Positions 30,228 to 38,791 of a stretch of 64,000 bases of DNA are shown piece after piece (position 1 is the stretch's first letter; each line of letters starts with the position of its first letter). The stretch covers positions 3,722,501 to 3,786,500 of the forward strand of contig NZ_CP042304.1 of NCBI RefSeq assembly GCF_007859655.1, read 5' to 3'. The notes below the pieces were generated by a model. The model saw nothing but the letters and a program-made list of their open reading frames with translations. It made no database searches and was not told the DNA's origin. The translations under genes and the position numbers were made by a program. This stretch comes from Devosia ginsengisoli (lineage in GTDB: Bacteria; Pseudomonadota; Alphaproteobacteria; Rhizobiales; Devosiaceae).

Positions 30228-30539
30228 ATGGACGCGGCCGCAGGAGGCGACCGGGCTGTCGCGCAGCAATTGACCATCGTCAACACCAAGGGCCTGCATG
30301 CCCGCGCCTCGGCGCGCTTCGTGCGCACGGCCGAATGTTTCGACGCCACCATCAACGTCATCAAGGACGGCAGCTCGGTCAACGGCAACTCGATCATGGG
30401 CCTGATGATGCTGGGCGCCGGCCCGGGTTCGACCATCCTCGTGCAGGCCAGCGGCAAACAGGCTCGCGAGGCGCTGGAGGCCATCGTGGAGCTGGTGAAT
30501 AACGGCTTTGACGAGGACGTCGAGGGGACGGCGGGTTAG
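30228..30539 (+). CDS. ptsH: Phosphocarrier protein HPr
   Basis: A 103-residue HPr with a ten-residue N-terminal extension. The active histidine is His 24 in NTKGLHARASARFV and the regulatory serine, target of HprK, is Ser 55 in GNSIMGLMMLG. It carries phosphate from PtsP (not in this window) to EIIA proteins. No sugar permease is nearby, in line with a purely regulatory PTS. A family-A palindromic repeat follows 39 bases downstream. Confidence 0.93.
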   Translation: MDAAAGGDRAVAQQLTIVNTKGLHARASARFVRTAECFDATINVIKDGSSVNGNSIMGLMMLGAGPGSTILVQASGKQAREALEAIVELVNNGFDEDVEGTAG

Positions 30540-30578
30540 CTGCTTAGGCGGCTGGCCGGGCCTTTGCTTTTCACCGGC

Positions 30579-30665
30579 CGTCACCCTCGGGCTTGACCCG
30601 AGGGCTCTTTACTTGCTGAGCGTTCGGTAAGTGCAACGCCCTCGGGTCAAGCCCGAGGGTGACGG
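30579..30665. repeat. Intergenic palindromic repeat, family A copy 2
   Basis: The element has the same ends as copy 1 (GTCACCCTCGGGCTTGACCC and its complement) and the same core with TACTTGCTGA and GTAAGTGCA, about 24 kb from the first copy. The arms are exact complements here. It sits between the convergent HPr and Gly-rich-protein genes. Confidence 0.82.
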
Positions 30666-30682
30666 CCGGTGGCAAGCGTCCC

Positions 30683-31366
30683 TCAGTTCCCGTCCTCGTC
30701 CCGGCGCATGCCGCCGCCCATGCCCATGCCCATGCCGCCGCCCCCGGCGCCACCACCACCGCCGCCACCACCTGACCCACCGCCCTCACCTTTGCCGCGG
30801 CCGCCGCCGCCGCTTTGCGGGCGGGTGGGGCCTTGCAGGGGGATGGTGACGTCGGTGGGGATGGGGTCGAGGTCGAGTGCCTTGCGGATGAAGTCGCGCA
30901 GCAGCACGACCAGTTCGGCGGTGTGGACGGGTTTGCCAGCCGCCAGGTCGCTGGCGGCCTGGGCGGCGAGCCGGACCTGTTCCTGCGTGCCGAGCAGCAC
31001 GATGTCGGACAGGGCCGCTTCCACCGCGTCACGGATGCGGCGGGCCCGGTCCGATCCGCTCTCGCGACTGGGCGCGGCCGGTTCGTCGGCGGCTTCGGGG
31101 TCGATCGGATCCGGCGGGGCGACCCTCAGGTCGTGCAGATGTGCCGGATTGACGGTGAGGCGGCCGGTGAACGAACCGCCCAGCGTCTTGTAGGCCGCTA
31201 TCAGCGCGCGCAGGCGCTCGTTGATCTGCCGGTTCATGCGCTGCTGCCGCTGCTGGATGGTCAGCATCATGACGATGCGGATACCCACCCCGATCAGGGT
31301 GAACATGGCAAGGCCGAGCACCGTGGCCAGGATGCCCTGCCAGGAACTGAAGTCGAAATAACGCAC
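30683..31366 (-). CDS. Membrane-anchored protein with glycine-rich tail
   Basis: A 227-residue protein of unknown function. Residues 10-35 (ILATVLGLAMFTLIGVGIRIV) form one membrane helix, followed by a basic, glutamine-rich helix (QQRQQRMNRQINERLRALI) and a central region with DAVEAALSDIVLLGTQEQV and a second amphipathic helix. The last forty residues are almost only Gly, Met, Arg and Lys. The central part looks conserved in style with uncharacterised proteobacterial proteins that I cannot name. It stands alone, convergent with HPr and divergent from the DUF2937 gene. Confidence 0.65.
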   Translation of the reverse strand: MRYFDFSSWQGILATVLGLAMFTLIGVGIRIVMMLTIQQRQQRMNRQINERLRALIAAYKTLGGSFTGRLTVNPAHLHDLRVAPPDPIDPEAADEPAAPSRESGSDRARRIRDAVEAALSDIVLLGTQEQVRLAAQAASDLAAGKPVHTAELVVLLRDFIRKALDLDPIPTDVTIPLQGPTRPQSGGGGRGKGEGGGSGGGGGGGGAGGGGMGMGMGGGMRRDEDGN

Positions 31367-31464
31367 GGCGATCTCCGAACGGTGGTGGAAAGAGGATAGT
31401 ACCGAACCCGGTTGCGGAACACTCTTTCCTCTCCCACATTGACCCTGCGAGGCGGAGGACAGGC

Positions 31465-31971
31465 ATGCGGCGGATGATTGCCGGGATCGGCGGGTTGGGA
31501 CTGGCGCTCGTGCTGAGCCAGTTTCCCGAATATGCCCAGCAATATACCCAGCGCCTGGGCGGGGCGGTGGATGAGCTGCGGGTCATCACCGAGGATTTCG
31601 ATCGCGCCGCCGCCGCGGGCGGGCTGGACCGGCCCGCGGCGCTGGCGCGTTATGAAGCGTCCAATGACAGTTTTCTCGCCGGCCGCGGCACGTCAATGTC
31701 CGCCACCTTCCAACGCTATGACCAGCTCAGCGCCACGCTGACCCGCATCGAACATGCCGATGCGGTCGAGCGGCTGCAATCCTTGCCCGCCTATCTCGAT
31801 ACCGATATCGGCCGGCGTACGCTCGAAAGCTACAAGCCGGCCGTGCCTGTCACCATGGAAGGCATTCTCTATGCCGGGGGTGGGTTCATCCTCGGCTATC
31901 TGGTGCTGTCGGGCCTGTGGCGCTTCGTGACACTGCCGTTCACGCGGAAGCGGCGGGTGGTTTACCGCTAG
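31465..31971 (+). CDS. DUF2937 family membrane protein
   Basis: A 168-residue protein matching the DUF2937 layout: an N-terminal hydrophobic helix (MIAGIGGLGLALVLSQFPEY), the conserved YAQQYTQRLGGAVDELRVI segment, a long helical periplasmic part with RYEASNDSF and RYDQLSATL, and a C-terminal membrane helix (GFILGYLVLSGLWRFV). The function of the family is unknown. Its 3' end overlaps the convergent HdeD-like gene by four bases. Confidence 0.8.
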   Translation: MRRMIAGIGGLGLALVLSQFPEYAQQYTQRLGGAVDELRVITEDFDRAAAAGGLDRPAALARYEASNDSFLAGRGTSMSATFQRYDQLSATLTRIEHADAVERLQSLPAYLDTDIGRRTLESYKPAVPVTMEGILYAGGGFILGYLVLSGLWRFVTLPFTRKRRVVYR

Positions 31972-32555
31972 GCGCCTTGCGCTTCGCCGACCCCGTGTTT
32001 GCTTTGGCGCACGATCAGCCATAGCGCCGAAACGAGGAAGTAGACGGCGCCGAAACCGGCATAGCCGGCGATCACGGGGAGCACGGCCGGCACGGCCTGC
32101 TGCGCCTGGAAGACGAAGAAGGCGCCGGCCAGCGCCGATTGACCGCCGCTCAGGACCATCGCCCATTGCGCGCCCGCCTTCCAGCGGCGGATCGCCGTCG
32201 CCAGCTGCAGCAGGCCCGACAGGACGGCCCAGACCCCGAAGACCGCAAGGACGGCGCTCAGCCCCATTTGCAGAGCCGCGAGCACGGCCAGGGCGGTAGC
32301 CGAGCTGACGAAGACGTTGATCGCCTGTATGCGGTTGCCGGCCAATCCCCCGTTCCCCAGGGCATCGACATAATTGGCCGCAGCATCCCAGAGCGGGTAG
32401 ATCACCAGCAGGATGGCGCCGAGAACGAAAGATTGCTGGCCGAGCGTAAGAGCAGCGGCCACCCAGACTGCCGAGAACGCCGCACGGTAGAGGTAATATT
32501 GCTTGAGCCAGCGTGCCCCGGTGGATCGGGCGGTATTTGCAGCAATGGAAGACAT
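31968..32555 (-). CDS. DUF308/HdeD-like integral membrane protein
   Basis: A 195-residue protein with about six membrane helices, for example FSAVWVAAALTLG, SFVLGAILLVIYPLW and GYAGFGAVYFLVSALWLIV. The charge-poor, alanine- and leucine-rich pattern and the paired helices fit the DUF308 (HdeD) group, whose role is uncertain. It lies 65 bases downstream of a TetR-type gene on the same strand, with a copy of that gene's operator sequence in between, so the TetR protein probably represses it. Confidence 0.65.
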   Translation of the reverse strand: MSSIAANTARSTGARWLKQYYLYRAAFSAVWVAAALTLGQQSFVLGAILLVIYPLWDAAANYVDALGNGGLAGNRIQAINVFVSSATALAVLAALQMGLSAVLAVFGVWAVLSGLLQLATAIRRWKAGAQWAMVLSGGQSALAGAFFVFQAQQAVPAVLPVIAGYAGFGAVYFLVSALWLIVRQSKHGVGEAQGA

Positions 32556-32567
32556 CGGGTTTGTTCC

Positions 32568-32584
32568 TATCTACTAATTGGTAG
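32568..32584 (-). promoter_or_regulatory. TetR operator half-match before the HdeD-like gene
   Basis: TATCTAC-TAATT-GGTAG shares TATCTAC-N5-GGTAG with the full palindrome in front of the tetR gene. It lies 13 bases upstream of the HdeD-like start codon. Shared spacing and position argue for common control. Confidence 0.65.
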
Positions 32585-32619
32585 GGGTAAAGGTATGGCC
32601 GGCCCGAGGGGTCGGTCGG

Positions 32620-33197
32620 TTAGTTGGAAAGGCGATTGAGCAGAGACGTGGTGATGACCCCGAACAGCTTGGGATCGTCATGGGCGCGCGCGGACAACAT
32701 CCCGCCATGCACCGTGGCCATGAAACTCTCCGCCTCGGCTCGCGGCGTGGTCGAGGCGCGGAAAATGCCCGCTGCGGCGCCGCGTTCGAATGCCGAGGTC
32801 AACCAGGCCGACAGGGTCTCGAAATGCAGCCGCACTTCGGCGGCCACGGGGGCGGCAGCGCCGGAAGTTCGCTGGCCAGAAGGGCGCAGATGCAGAAGGG
32901 GTCGCTTGCATCCGCAATGCATTTTTCCCAGTAGCCGACATAGTTTGTGAGCTGATCGCGCGGATCACTGGCCGTCCGCTCGAGCGCGGCAAAGCCGGCT
33001 TTGGCGTCTTCGCGATAGCGCTGGACCAGGGTGCGAACCAGATCGACCTTGCTGGGGAAGTGATGGTGGATGCTGGCCTTGCGAATGCCCACCACTGCGG
33101 CAATGTCGGCATAGCTGAAACCGTTATAGCCGCCCTTGGTGACAAGGGTGCGGGCGCAGGCAAGGATGTCGTCGGCAGTGGAAGAGGGGTTGCTCAT
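32620..33197 (-). CDS. TetR/AcrR family regulator, frameshifted
   Basis: The N-terminal half (33197 down to about 32850) has a TetR helix-turn-helix: NGFSYADIAAVVGIRKASIHHHFPSK, then ligand-domain start. The C-terminal half (to 32620) continues in another frame from VAAEVRLHFETLS to the stop after LLNRLSN. The two join if one base is added to the GGGGG run at 32848-32852, restoring a normal protein of about 192 residues. The break is therefore a one-base deletion in a homopolymer, likely a sequencing error. A perfect palindrome overlies its promoter, suggesting autoregulation. Confidence 0.82.
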
Positions 33198-33204
33198 GAG
33201 CAGT

Positions 33205-33228
33205 TATCTACCTAGTGGTAGGTAGATA
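33205..33228 (-). promoter_or_regulatory. Perfect palindromic operator of the TetR gene
   Basis: TATCTACCTA and TAGGTAGATA are exact complements around a four-base spacer, seven bases upstream of the tetR start. A related site precedes the downstream membrane-protein gene. Confidence 0.78.
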
Positions 33229-33263
33229 GTCAAGCCTTGATATGGGTGGCGGGGCTTTCACGA

Positions 33264-33285
33264 GATATAAGCATTTCTTTATATC
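33264..33285 (+). promoter_or_regulatory. Palindrome GATATAA-N8-TTATATC before ahcY
   Basis: Seven-bp perfect arms with an eight-base spacer (GCATTTCT) lie 71 bases upstream of the ahcY start. AT-rich palindromes of this kind precede S-adenosylmethionine/homocysteine-cycle genes under ArsR-type SahR control in other proteobacteria. No SahR gene is in the window, so this is inference. Confidence 0.45.
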
Positions 33286-33356
33286 CCGGTTGATCCAAGG
33301 CGCGCCCTTGCGTATAGCAGGAGGCACACCCCAATTGTCATTGCCGGAGCATTCTG

Positions 33357-34757
33357 ATGAGCCAATCGACCGACTATGCGGTCAAGGATATTTCCCTCGC
33401 TGCCTTCGGGCGCAAGGAAATCGAGATCGCCGAGATCGAAATGCCCGGCCTGATGGCTATCCGCGAGGAATATGCCGCCGCCCAGCCGCTCAAGGGCGCC
33501 CGCATTGCCGGCTCGCTCCACATGACCATCCAGACCGCCGTGCTCATCGAGACGCTGGTGGCCCTGGGCGCCGAAGTGCGCTGGGTGAGCTGCAACATCT
33601 TCTCGACCCAGGATCACGCGGCCGCGGCCATCGCCGCTGCCGGCATCCCGGTCTTTGCCCATAAGGGGGAGAGCCTGGAGGAATACTGGGCCTTTACCGA
33701 TCGCATGATGGATTGGAGCAATGGCCAGACCCCCAACATGATCCTCGATGATGGCGGCGACGCCACCATGTATATCCTCACCGGCGCCAAGGCCGAGAAG
33801 GACATTTCCATCCTCGACAAGCCGGGCAATGAGGAAGAGGAAATCTTCTTCGCGACCATCAAGAAGCGCCTGGCCACTTCGCCGAATTTCTTTTCGACCA
33901 TTCGCGCTGCCATCCGCGGCGTGTCCGAGGAAACCACGACGGGCGTGATGCGGCTCTACCAGCTCCATGCCCGCGGCGAGCTGCCCTTCCCGGCCATCAA
34001 CGTCAATGACTCCGTCACCAAGTCCAAGTTCGACAACAAGTATGGCACGCGTGAATCGCTGGTCGACGCCATCAGGCGCGGCACCGACGTCATGCTGGCC
34101 GGCAAGGTTGCCGTGGTCTGCGGCTATGGCGATGTGGGCAAGGGTTCGGCCGAAAGCCTGCGCGGCGCCGGCGCCCGCGTGCTGGTGACCGAAGTCGACC
34201 CGATCTGCGCCCTGCAGGCGGCCATGGAAGGCTTTGAGGTCGTGACGCTGGAAGAGGCCGCTCCGCGCGCCGACATCGTCGTCACCGCCACCGGCAACAA
34301 GGATGTGCTGACGCTCGACGACATGCGCAACCTCAAGGATATGGCCATCGTCGCCAATATCGGCCATTTCGATAACGAAATTCAGGTTGCCGCGCTCCGC
34401 AACTTCAAGTGGACCAATGTGAAGCCGCAGGTCGACCTGGTGGAAAAGCCCGACGGCAAGCGCCTGATCCTGCTGTCCGAAGGGCGGCTGGTGAATCTGG
34501 GCAATGCCACCGGCCACCCCAGTTTCGTCATGTCGGCGTCGTTCTCCAACCAGACGCTGGCGCAGATCGAGCTGTGGACCAATGGCGAGAAGCTGGAAAA
34601 GAAGGTGCATGTGCTGCCCAAGCATCTCGACGAAAAGGTCGCCGAACTGCACCTGGCCAAGCTGGGCGCCAAGCTGACCAAGCTGACCAAGGACCAGGCC
34701 GACTATATCGGCGTGAGCCAGAACGGGCCGTTCAAGTCGGGCGAATATCGGTACTGA
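33357..34757 (+). CDS. ahcY: Adenosylhomocysteinase
   Basis: A 466-residue S-adenosylhomocysteine hydrolase, which splits the methylation by-product SAH into adenosine and homocysteine. It shows [16 protein letters not shown] and [15 protein letters not shown] near the N-terminus, [16 protein letters not shown] with the catalytic Lys, the NAD motif [15 protein letters not shown] and the C-terminal [10 protein letters not shown]. The length includes the insert typical of proteobacterial enzymes. The gene precedes divL-tsaE, as in other Rhizobiales. Confidence 0.97.
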   Translation: MSQSTDYAVKDISLAAFGRKEIEIAEIEMPGLMAIREEYAAAQPLKGARIAGSLHMTIQTAVLIETLVALGAEVRWVSCNIFSTQDHAAAAIAAAGIPVFAHKGESLEEYWAFTDRMMDWSNGQTPNMILDDGGDATMYILTGAKAEKDISILDKPGNEEEEIFFATIKKRLATSPNFFSTIRAAIRGVSEETTTGVMRLYQLHARGELPFPAINVNDSVTKSKFDNKYGTRESLVDAIRRGTDVMLAGKVAVVCGYGDVGKGSAESLRGAGARVLVTEVDPICALQAAMEGFEVVTLEEAAPRADIVVTATGNKDVLTLDDMRNLKDMAIVANIGHFDNEIQVAALRNFKWTNVKPQVDLVEKPDGKRLILLSEGRLVNLGNATGHPSFVMSASFSNQTLAQIELWTNGEKLEKKVHVLPKHLDEKVAELHLAKLGAKLTKLTKDQADYIGVSQNGPFKSGEYRY

Positions 34758-34777
34758 TCGGCTGCGTATGAATAAGG

Positions 34778-34809
34778 CGCCCGTGGCTTTGGCTGCGGGC
34801 GTTTTGTTT
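34778..34809 (+). terminator. Terminator of ahcY
   Basis: CGCCCG and CGGGCG pair around a twelve-base loop and are followed by TTTTGTTT. The structure begins 21 bases after the ahcY stop. Confidence 0.75.
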
Positions 34810-34812
34810 GGG

Positions 34813-34930
34813 ATACCCCCTCCTAACCTCCCCCTGATAGGGGGAGGAATCTGGCCGGTGGTTGGGGTAGATCGCGCCAAAAGCTCGATCTGTTCCTCCC
34901 CCTATCAGGGGGAGGCTAGGAGGGGGGTAT
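34813..34930. repeat. Intergenic inverted repeat, family E, in 459-base gap
   Basis: The arms, starting ATACCCCCTCCTAACCTCCC at 34813 and ending in AGGAGGGGGGTAT-like text at 34930, are near-perfect complements of about 37 bases with internal CCTCCCCCTGATAGGGGGAGG-type palindromes. The rest of the gap to 35216 holds no gene; the last part is the divL promoter region. Confidence 0.78.
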
Positions 34931-35216
34931 GAGAGCCCCAATGCCGGCATTGACCGCCCGTCGGACGTTTCTGCTTCGTTCTCCGTCAATCCCCGATATC
35001 GATACTTTGCCCCTCATGCACAGGCATTAAGACTCTTTTAGCCGATTCCCTGGGCCGGTATGGTCAGGGTGATTCGGCCGCTGGGGGACACGCGGTCGGT
35101 TCGAAGCGGACCGGATTCCCTGTGGACTCCGCGTTTGGTCCCTTCGCTCGAGTTGAAGCGTACCGGTTGCTCCGCAGCCGGGCTGGCAACAATGATTTTG
35201 ACCTAGAGGGCAGCGC

Positions 35217-37670
35217 ATGGCGCCGGATCGGTTCCGGAAGCATTGGGGATTCGCAGCACTGGCGGCGGCCCCTCTTACCCTGATGACGGCGGTCCCCGCC
35301 CTCGCACAGGGTCTCAATGCGGCAAGTTTCGCCAGTGCCGCGCCGCTTGCCATCGCGGTCGGCGCAGGCGCCTTCGCGCTGTTGGCCATGGCCGTGGTGC
35401 GCACCATGCTGGCCGATGGCAAGACCGCCCGCCGCCGCGCCGCCGGACAGATTGCCGGGCTGCGCGCCATGGTCGACGAATACGAAGCGCTGCTGTCAGG
35501 CACGCGCGAAGTCACCGTGCTGTGGACCGAGAACAGCGAGGGCGCGCCGCGCCTGCTCGGCCAGGCCGCCTCGGTGCTGCCGCCGGGGCGCCAGCCCGAA
35601 AGCGTGCTCAATTTCCCCTCCTGGCTGTCGCATGGCGATGCCGACAAGCTGGCCCGCCTGCTCGAAGACCTGCGCGTGCATGGCCATGCCTTCGCCGTCA
35701 GTCTCGATGCTCTCGATGGCCGCCTGATCCGCGCTGATGGCTGGGTGCTGGGCGGTGGCGCGGCCATGCGGCTGCGGCCCGCCTTCCTGCAACCGCAATC
35801 CGAACCGGCTTTGGCGCCGCCGCCCGCCACCGGCGATCTTGCCAGCATCCGTGCCCTTCTCGCCTCGCTCGCCGACCCGGCCTTCATCCGCAGTCGCGAT
35901 GATCGCCTGGTCTATGCCAACCAGCCCTACCTGCAACTGGCCCGGGCGCTGGGCAAGACCGGCAGCGAAGCAGCGCCGCCCGAACTGCTCGACACCGCCC
36001 AGTTGCGCCAGCACCTGCTCGATTGTGCCAGCGCGGACGAGCCGGAAGCCATGACCATCGCCTGGCCGGGACAGGGCGCATTCGAGCTGGTGGAATGCGC
36101 CATTGCCGGCGGCCGGGCCGGCTATCTGCGGCCCCAGCCCGAGACAAGGCCGGCCGAAACAGGCCTGGCCCATATCGGCGGCATCATCGGCGCCCTGACC
36201 ACGCCCATCGCCATTTTCAATGCCAGGCGCGAGCTGATCCAGTTCAACGAAGCCTATGCCAGGTTGTGGAATCTGAGCCCCAAATTCCTGGTACCCGGCC
36301 TCGATGAGCGGGCCATTCTCGACAAGCTGCGCACCGATGGCATGCTGCCCAATCAGGTCGATTACCAGACCTGGCGCAGCCAGCATCTGCAGTCCTATAC
36401 CCGCAAGACGCCGCATGAAAACGAGCCCTGGCACCTGCCTGACGGCCGCACCATCAAGGTGATTTCGGCGCCATCAGGCCCGCAGGGCGGCGTGATCTAT
36501 GTCTTTGAAGACATTACCGAAAGGCTGAAGCTGGAAAGCACCAACAAGGCGTTTTCCAATGTGCAGCGCGAAACCATCAATGCGCTGAGCGAAGCGGTGG
36601 CCGTGTTCGGCACCAATGGGCGGCTGACCCTTTCCAACCCGCGGCTTTCGGCGCTGTGGAAGCTGTCGAGCAACGAATTGGGGCAGAACCCCCATATCGA
36701 CCAGATCGCCGAAGTCAGCGGCCGGGTTATCCCCGAGGACGGCGCCAGCATCTGGCGCGATCTCAAGCGCGGCATCATCGATCTCAACCCCACCCGCTCC
36801 GACCAGACCGGGCGGCTCAACCGCTCGGACGGGCGGCTGCTCGACTATGCCATTACCCGCCTGCCCGACGGGCAGACCATGATGACGTTCCTCGATGTGA
36901 CCGAAAGCGCCAGCTATTCCAAGGTGTTGAAGGAACGCAACGATGCGCTGGTGGCGGCCGACCTGCTCAAGGACGCCTTCGTCGAGAACGTGTCCTACGA
37001 ATTGCGCTCGCCGCTGACCAATATCATCGGCTTTGCCGACCTGCTGGCCGGCAGCGAGGGCGGGAGCCTCAACGAGCGGCAGCGGGCCTATATCGACTAT
37101 ATCCGCGCCAGCTCGGTGACGCTGGGCGTGCTGATCGACAACATTCTCGACCTGGCCTCGGTCGATGCCGGCATTGCCGAATTGCGGCCGGAACTGCTTG
37201 ATATTCCAACGCTTATCGACAAGGCGCGGGCCGGGCTTTCGGCGACTTTCCCCGAAATATCGGGCGAAAAGCCGATCAATCTCGTGGTCGATATCGAGGA
37301 CGGCATGCCGCCCTTCATCGCCGACGGCACGCGCATCGTGCAGGTGCTCTATAACCTGCTCAGCAACGCTGCCCGCTTCTCGCCGCCCGGTGGTGAAATC
37401 CGGCTGTCGGTGAGCCAGCGGGCCGACCGCATGCTCTTCGTCATTGAGGACGAAGGCCCTGGAATCACTGACGAAATGCGCGCCGCCATCCAGACCCGCA
37501 TCGATACGCCGACCGGGCGCCAGCGCGGCGCTGGGCTGGGGCTGGCCATCGTCAAGACCTTCGTCAACCTGCATGGCGGCACGATCTCGGCCGAGAAGCG
37601 GGAGCCGCGGGGCTCGCGCATCATCGTCAACCTGCCGCGCGACAGCGCCATGGCCGGCGTGGCGGAATGA
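35217..37670 (+). CDS. divL: DivL-type PAS sensor kinase with Tyr at the phosphoacceptor site
   Basis: An 817-residue membrane kinase homologue. A signal-like helix (residues 11-30) and a second helix (about 45-65) are followed by several PAS-type domains (one around 330-440, another around 455-560), then a dimerisation domain reading ENVSYELRSPLTNIIGF in which the normal His is Tyr 594, and a GHKL ATPase domain with NLLSNAARF, DEGPGI and GAGLGLAIVKTFV. The Tyr is the hallmark of Caulobacter DivL, which controls the CckA-ChpT-CtrA cell-cycle relay. It overlaps tsaE by ATGA. A CtrA-like site elsewhere in the window fits this. Confidence 0.88.
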   Translation: MAPDRFRKHWGFAALAAAPLTLMTAVPALAQGLNAASFASAAPLAIAVGAGAFALLAMAVVRTMLADGKTARRRAAGQIAGLRAMVDEYEALLSGTREVTVLWTENSEGAPRLLGQAASVLPPGRQPESVLNFPSWLSHGDADKLARLLEDLRVHGHAFAVSLDALDGRLIRADGWVLGGGAAMRLRPAFLQPQSEPALAPPPATGDLASIRALLASLADPAFIRSRDDRLVYANQPYLQLARALGKTGSEAAPPELLDTAQLRQHLLDCASADEPEAMTIAWPGQGAFELVECAIAGGRAGYLRPQPETRPAETGLAHIGGIIGALTTPIAIFNARRELIQFNEAYARLWNLSPKFLVPGLDERAILDKLRTDGMLPNQVDYQTWRSQHLQSYTRKTPHENEPWHLPDGRTIKVISAPSGPQGGVIYVFEDITERLKLESTNKAFSNVQRETINALSEAVAVFGTNGRLTLSNPRLSALWKLSSNELGQNPHIDQIAEVSGRVIPEDGASIWRDLKRGIIDLNPTRSDQTGRLNRSDGRLLDYAITRLPDGQTMMTFLDVTESASYSKVLKERNDALVAADLLKDAFVENVSYELRSPLTNIIGFADLLAGSEGGSLNERQRAYIDYIRASSVTLGVLIDNILDLASVDAGIAELRPELLDIPTLIDKARAGLSATFPEISGEKPINLVVDIEDGMPPFIADGTRIVQVLYNLLSNAARFSPPGGEIRLSVSQRADRMLFVIEDEGPGITDEMRAAIQTRIDTPTGRQRGAGLGLAIVKTFVNLHGGTISAEKREPRGSRIIVNLPRDSAMAGVAE

Positions 37671-38083
37671 GCCGGCTGCTGGCCGACGACGCCGCGACCG
37701 AGGCGCTGGGCGTAGAGCTCGCAAACGCCCTGAAACCGGGCGATCTGGTGGTGCTGGAGGGCGATCTCGGTGCCGGCAAGACGGCTTTGGCGCGGGCCAT
37801 TATCCGCGCTCTGGCGGGCGATCCGATGTTGGACGTGCCCTCGCCCACCTTCGCGCTAGTGCAGCCCTATGACACGCCGCGCGGGCCGGTTTTGCATGCC
37901 GATCTCTACCGGCTGGGTGATGCCCGTGAGGTGGATGAACTGGGGCTGCTCGACAATCCCGAAGCCATCGTGCTGGTCGAATGGGCGGCGCGGGCGCCCG
38001 AAATCGTGGCGGCGGCAACGGTCACGGTGAGCCTCGCCATCCCGCCCGGCGGGGTGGGGCGCGTGGTGACGGTGTCGCGTTAA
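37667..38083 (+). CDS. tsaE: tRNA threonylcarbamoyladenosine biosynthesis ATPase TsaE
   Basis: A 138-residue P-loop protein of the YjeE family that works with TsaB, TsaC and TsaD to form t6A at position 37 of ANN-decoding tRNAs. Walker A is GDLGAGKT (residues 32-39), followed by VPSPTFALVQPY, the conserved HADLYRLGD motif and VEWAAR. It overlaps the divL stop by four bases. In many alphaproteobacteria this gene is followed by an AmgK-type kinase; here a repeat-free gap and a membrane methyltransferase-like gene follow instead. Confidence 0.94.
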   Translation: MSRLLADDAATEALGVELANALKPGDLVVLEGDLGAGKTALARAIIRALAGDPMLDVPSPTFALVQPYDTPRGPVLHADLYRLGDAREVDELGLLDNPEAIVLVEWAARAPEIVAAATVTVSLAIPPGGVGRVVTVSR

Positions 38084-38203
38084 CGCGTCGGCCTTAGTGC
38101 TAACGGACTGTTAGCATCGAGCACAACCGGGTGCTGCATCCGACGCGGCAGAGTGCGCCTGCCGGGCGGGCAGAACCCGCGTGATCCGTCGGGATTTTCG
38201 CCT

Positions 38204-38674
38204 CTAGAGCCAGCGGCGCGTGGCGCCGGCATAGGTGAACCATTCGGCACCGAAACCCTGGGCCAGCCTCGCCTCCTCATGCGGCACGACGAAGCGGTCG
38301 AGCAACAGCCAGAGCAGCGGCAGGCCGAGCAACGCCCATTCGAGGCTGAGCGCCAGACAGGCTCCGGCCAGCACCAGCAGCAGCCCGATATAGAACGGGT
38401 TGCGGCTCCACCGGAACGGACCCGATGTCACCAGCGCCTCCGGCACCGCATTGGGCCTGGTAGTCGTTCCCGCCGCCGTCAGCGCCTGCGCCGCAAGCAT
38501 TTCGAGCGCGAAGCCGCCAAGGGCGAGGATCACGCCGGCCCAGGTGAGCGGCGCGGTGAGCCCGGCCGGTGGCAGCAGCGGCAGCGGCGCGACGAAATCG
38601 AGCAGCAGCACGCCGGCAACAACCATGGCGGCATAGGCATCGGGGATAAGTGGCTGGCGCGGGGTTTCTGGCAT
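38204..38674 (-). CDS. Isoprenylcysteine carboxyl methyltransferase-like membrane protein
   Basis: A 156-residue integral membrane protein with about four helices. The C-terminal half holds the family signature VTSGPFRWSRNPFYIGLLLV, then WLLLDRFVVPHEEARLAQGFGAEWFTY in pieces, as in ICMT/PEMT-type proteins that bind S-adenosylmethionine. Bacterial members act on unknown, probably lipidic substrates. An open extension upstream of the ATG at 38674 reaches 38959 but overlaps the divergent GIY-YIG gene and is rejected. Confidence 0.82.
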   Translation of the reverse strand: MPETPRQPLIPDAYAAMVVAGVLLLDFVAPLPLLPPAGLTAPLTWAGVILALGGFALEMLAAQALTAAGTTTRPNAVPEALVTSGPFRWSRNPFYIGLLLVLAGACLALSLEWALLGLPLLWLLLDRFVVPHEEARLAQGFGAEWFTYAGATRRWL

Positions 38675-38791
38675 GGCTCCATGATAGGCGCGGCAGGGCG
38701 CCGCGCGCAAACGGGGCGAGTATGGCACGGGCGTGGAGGGCGGGGATAAGCCGATGTTGCCGGCGCGGTGGCGCCATGCTTGTCTCGGTTT

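Noticed and set aside
30571..31032. Proline-rich frame opposite the Gly-rich tail
   Set aside because: Produced by the GC-rich glycine codons on the other strand; no independent start signal or family match.
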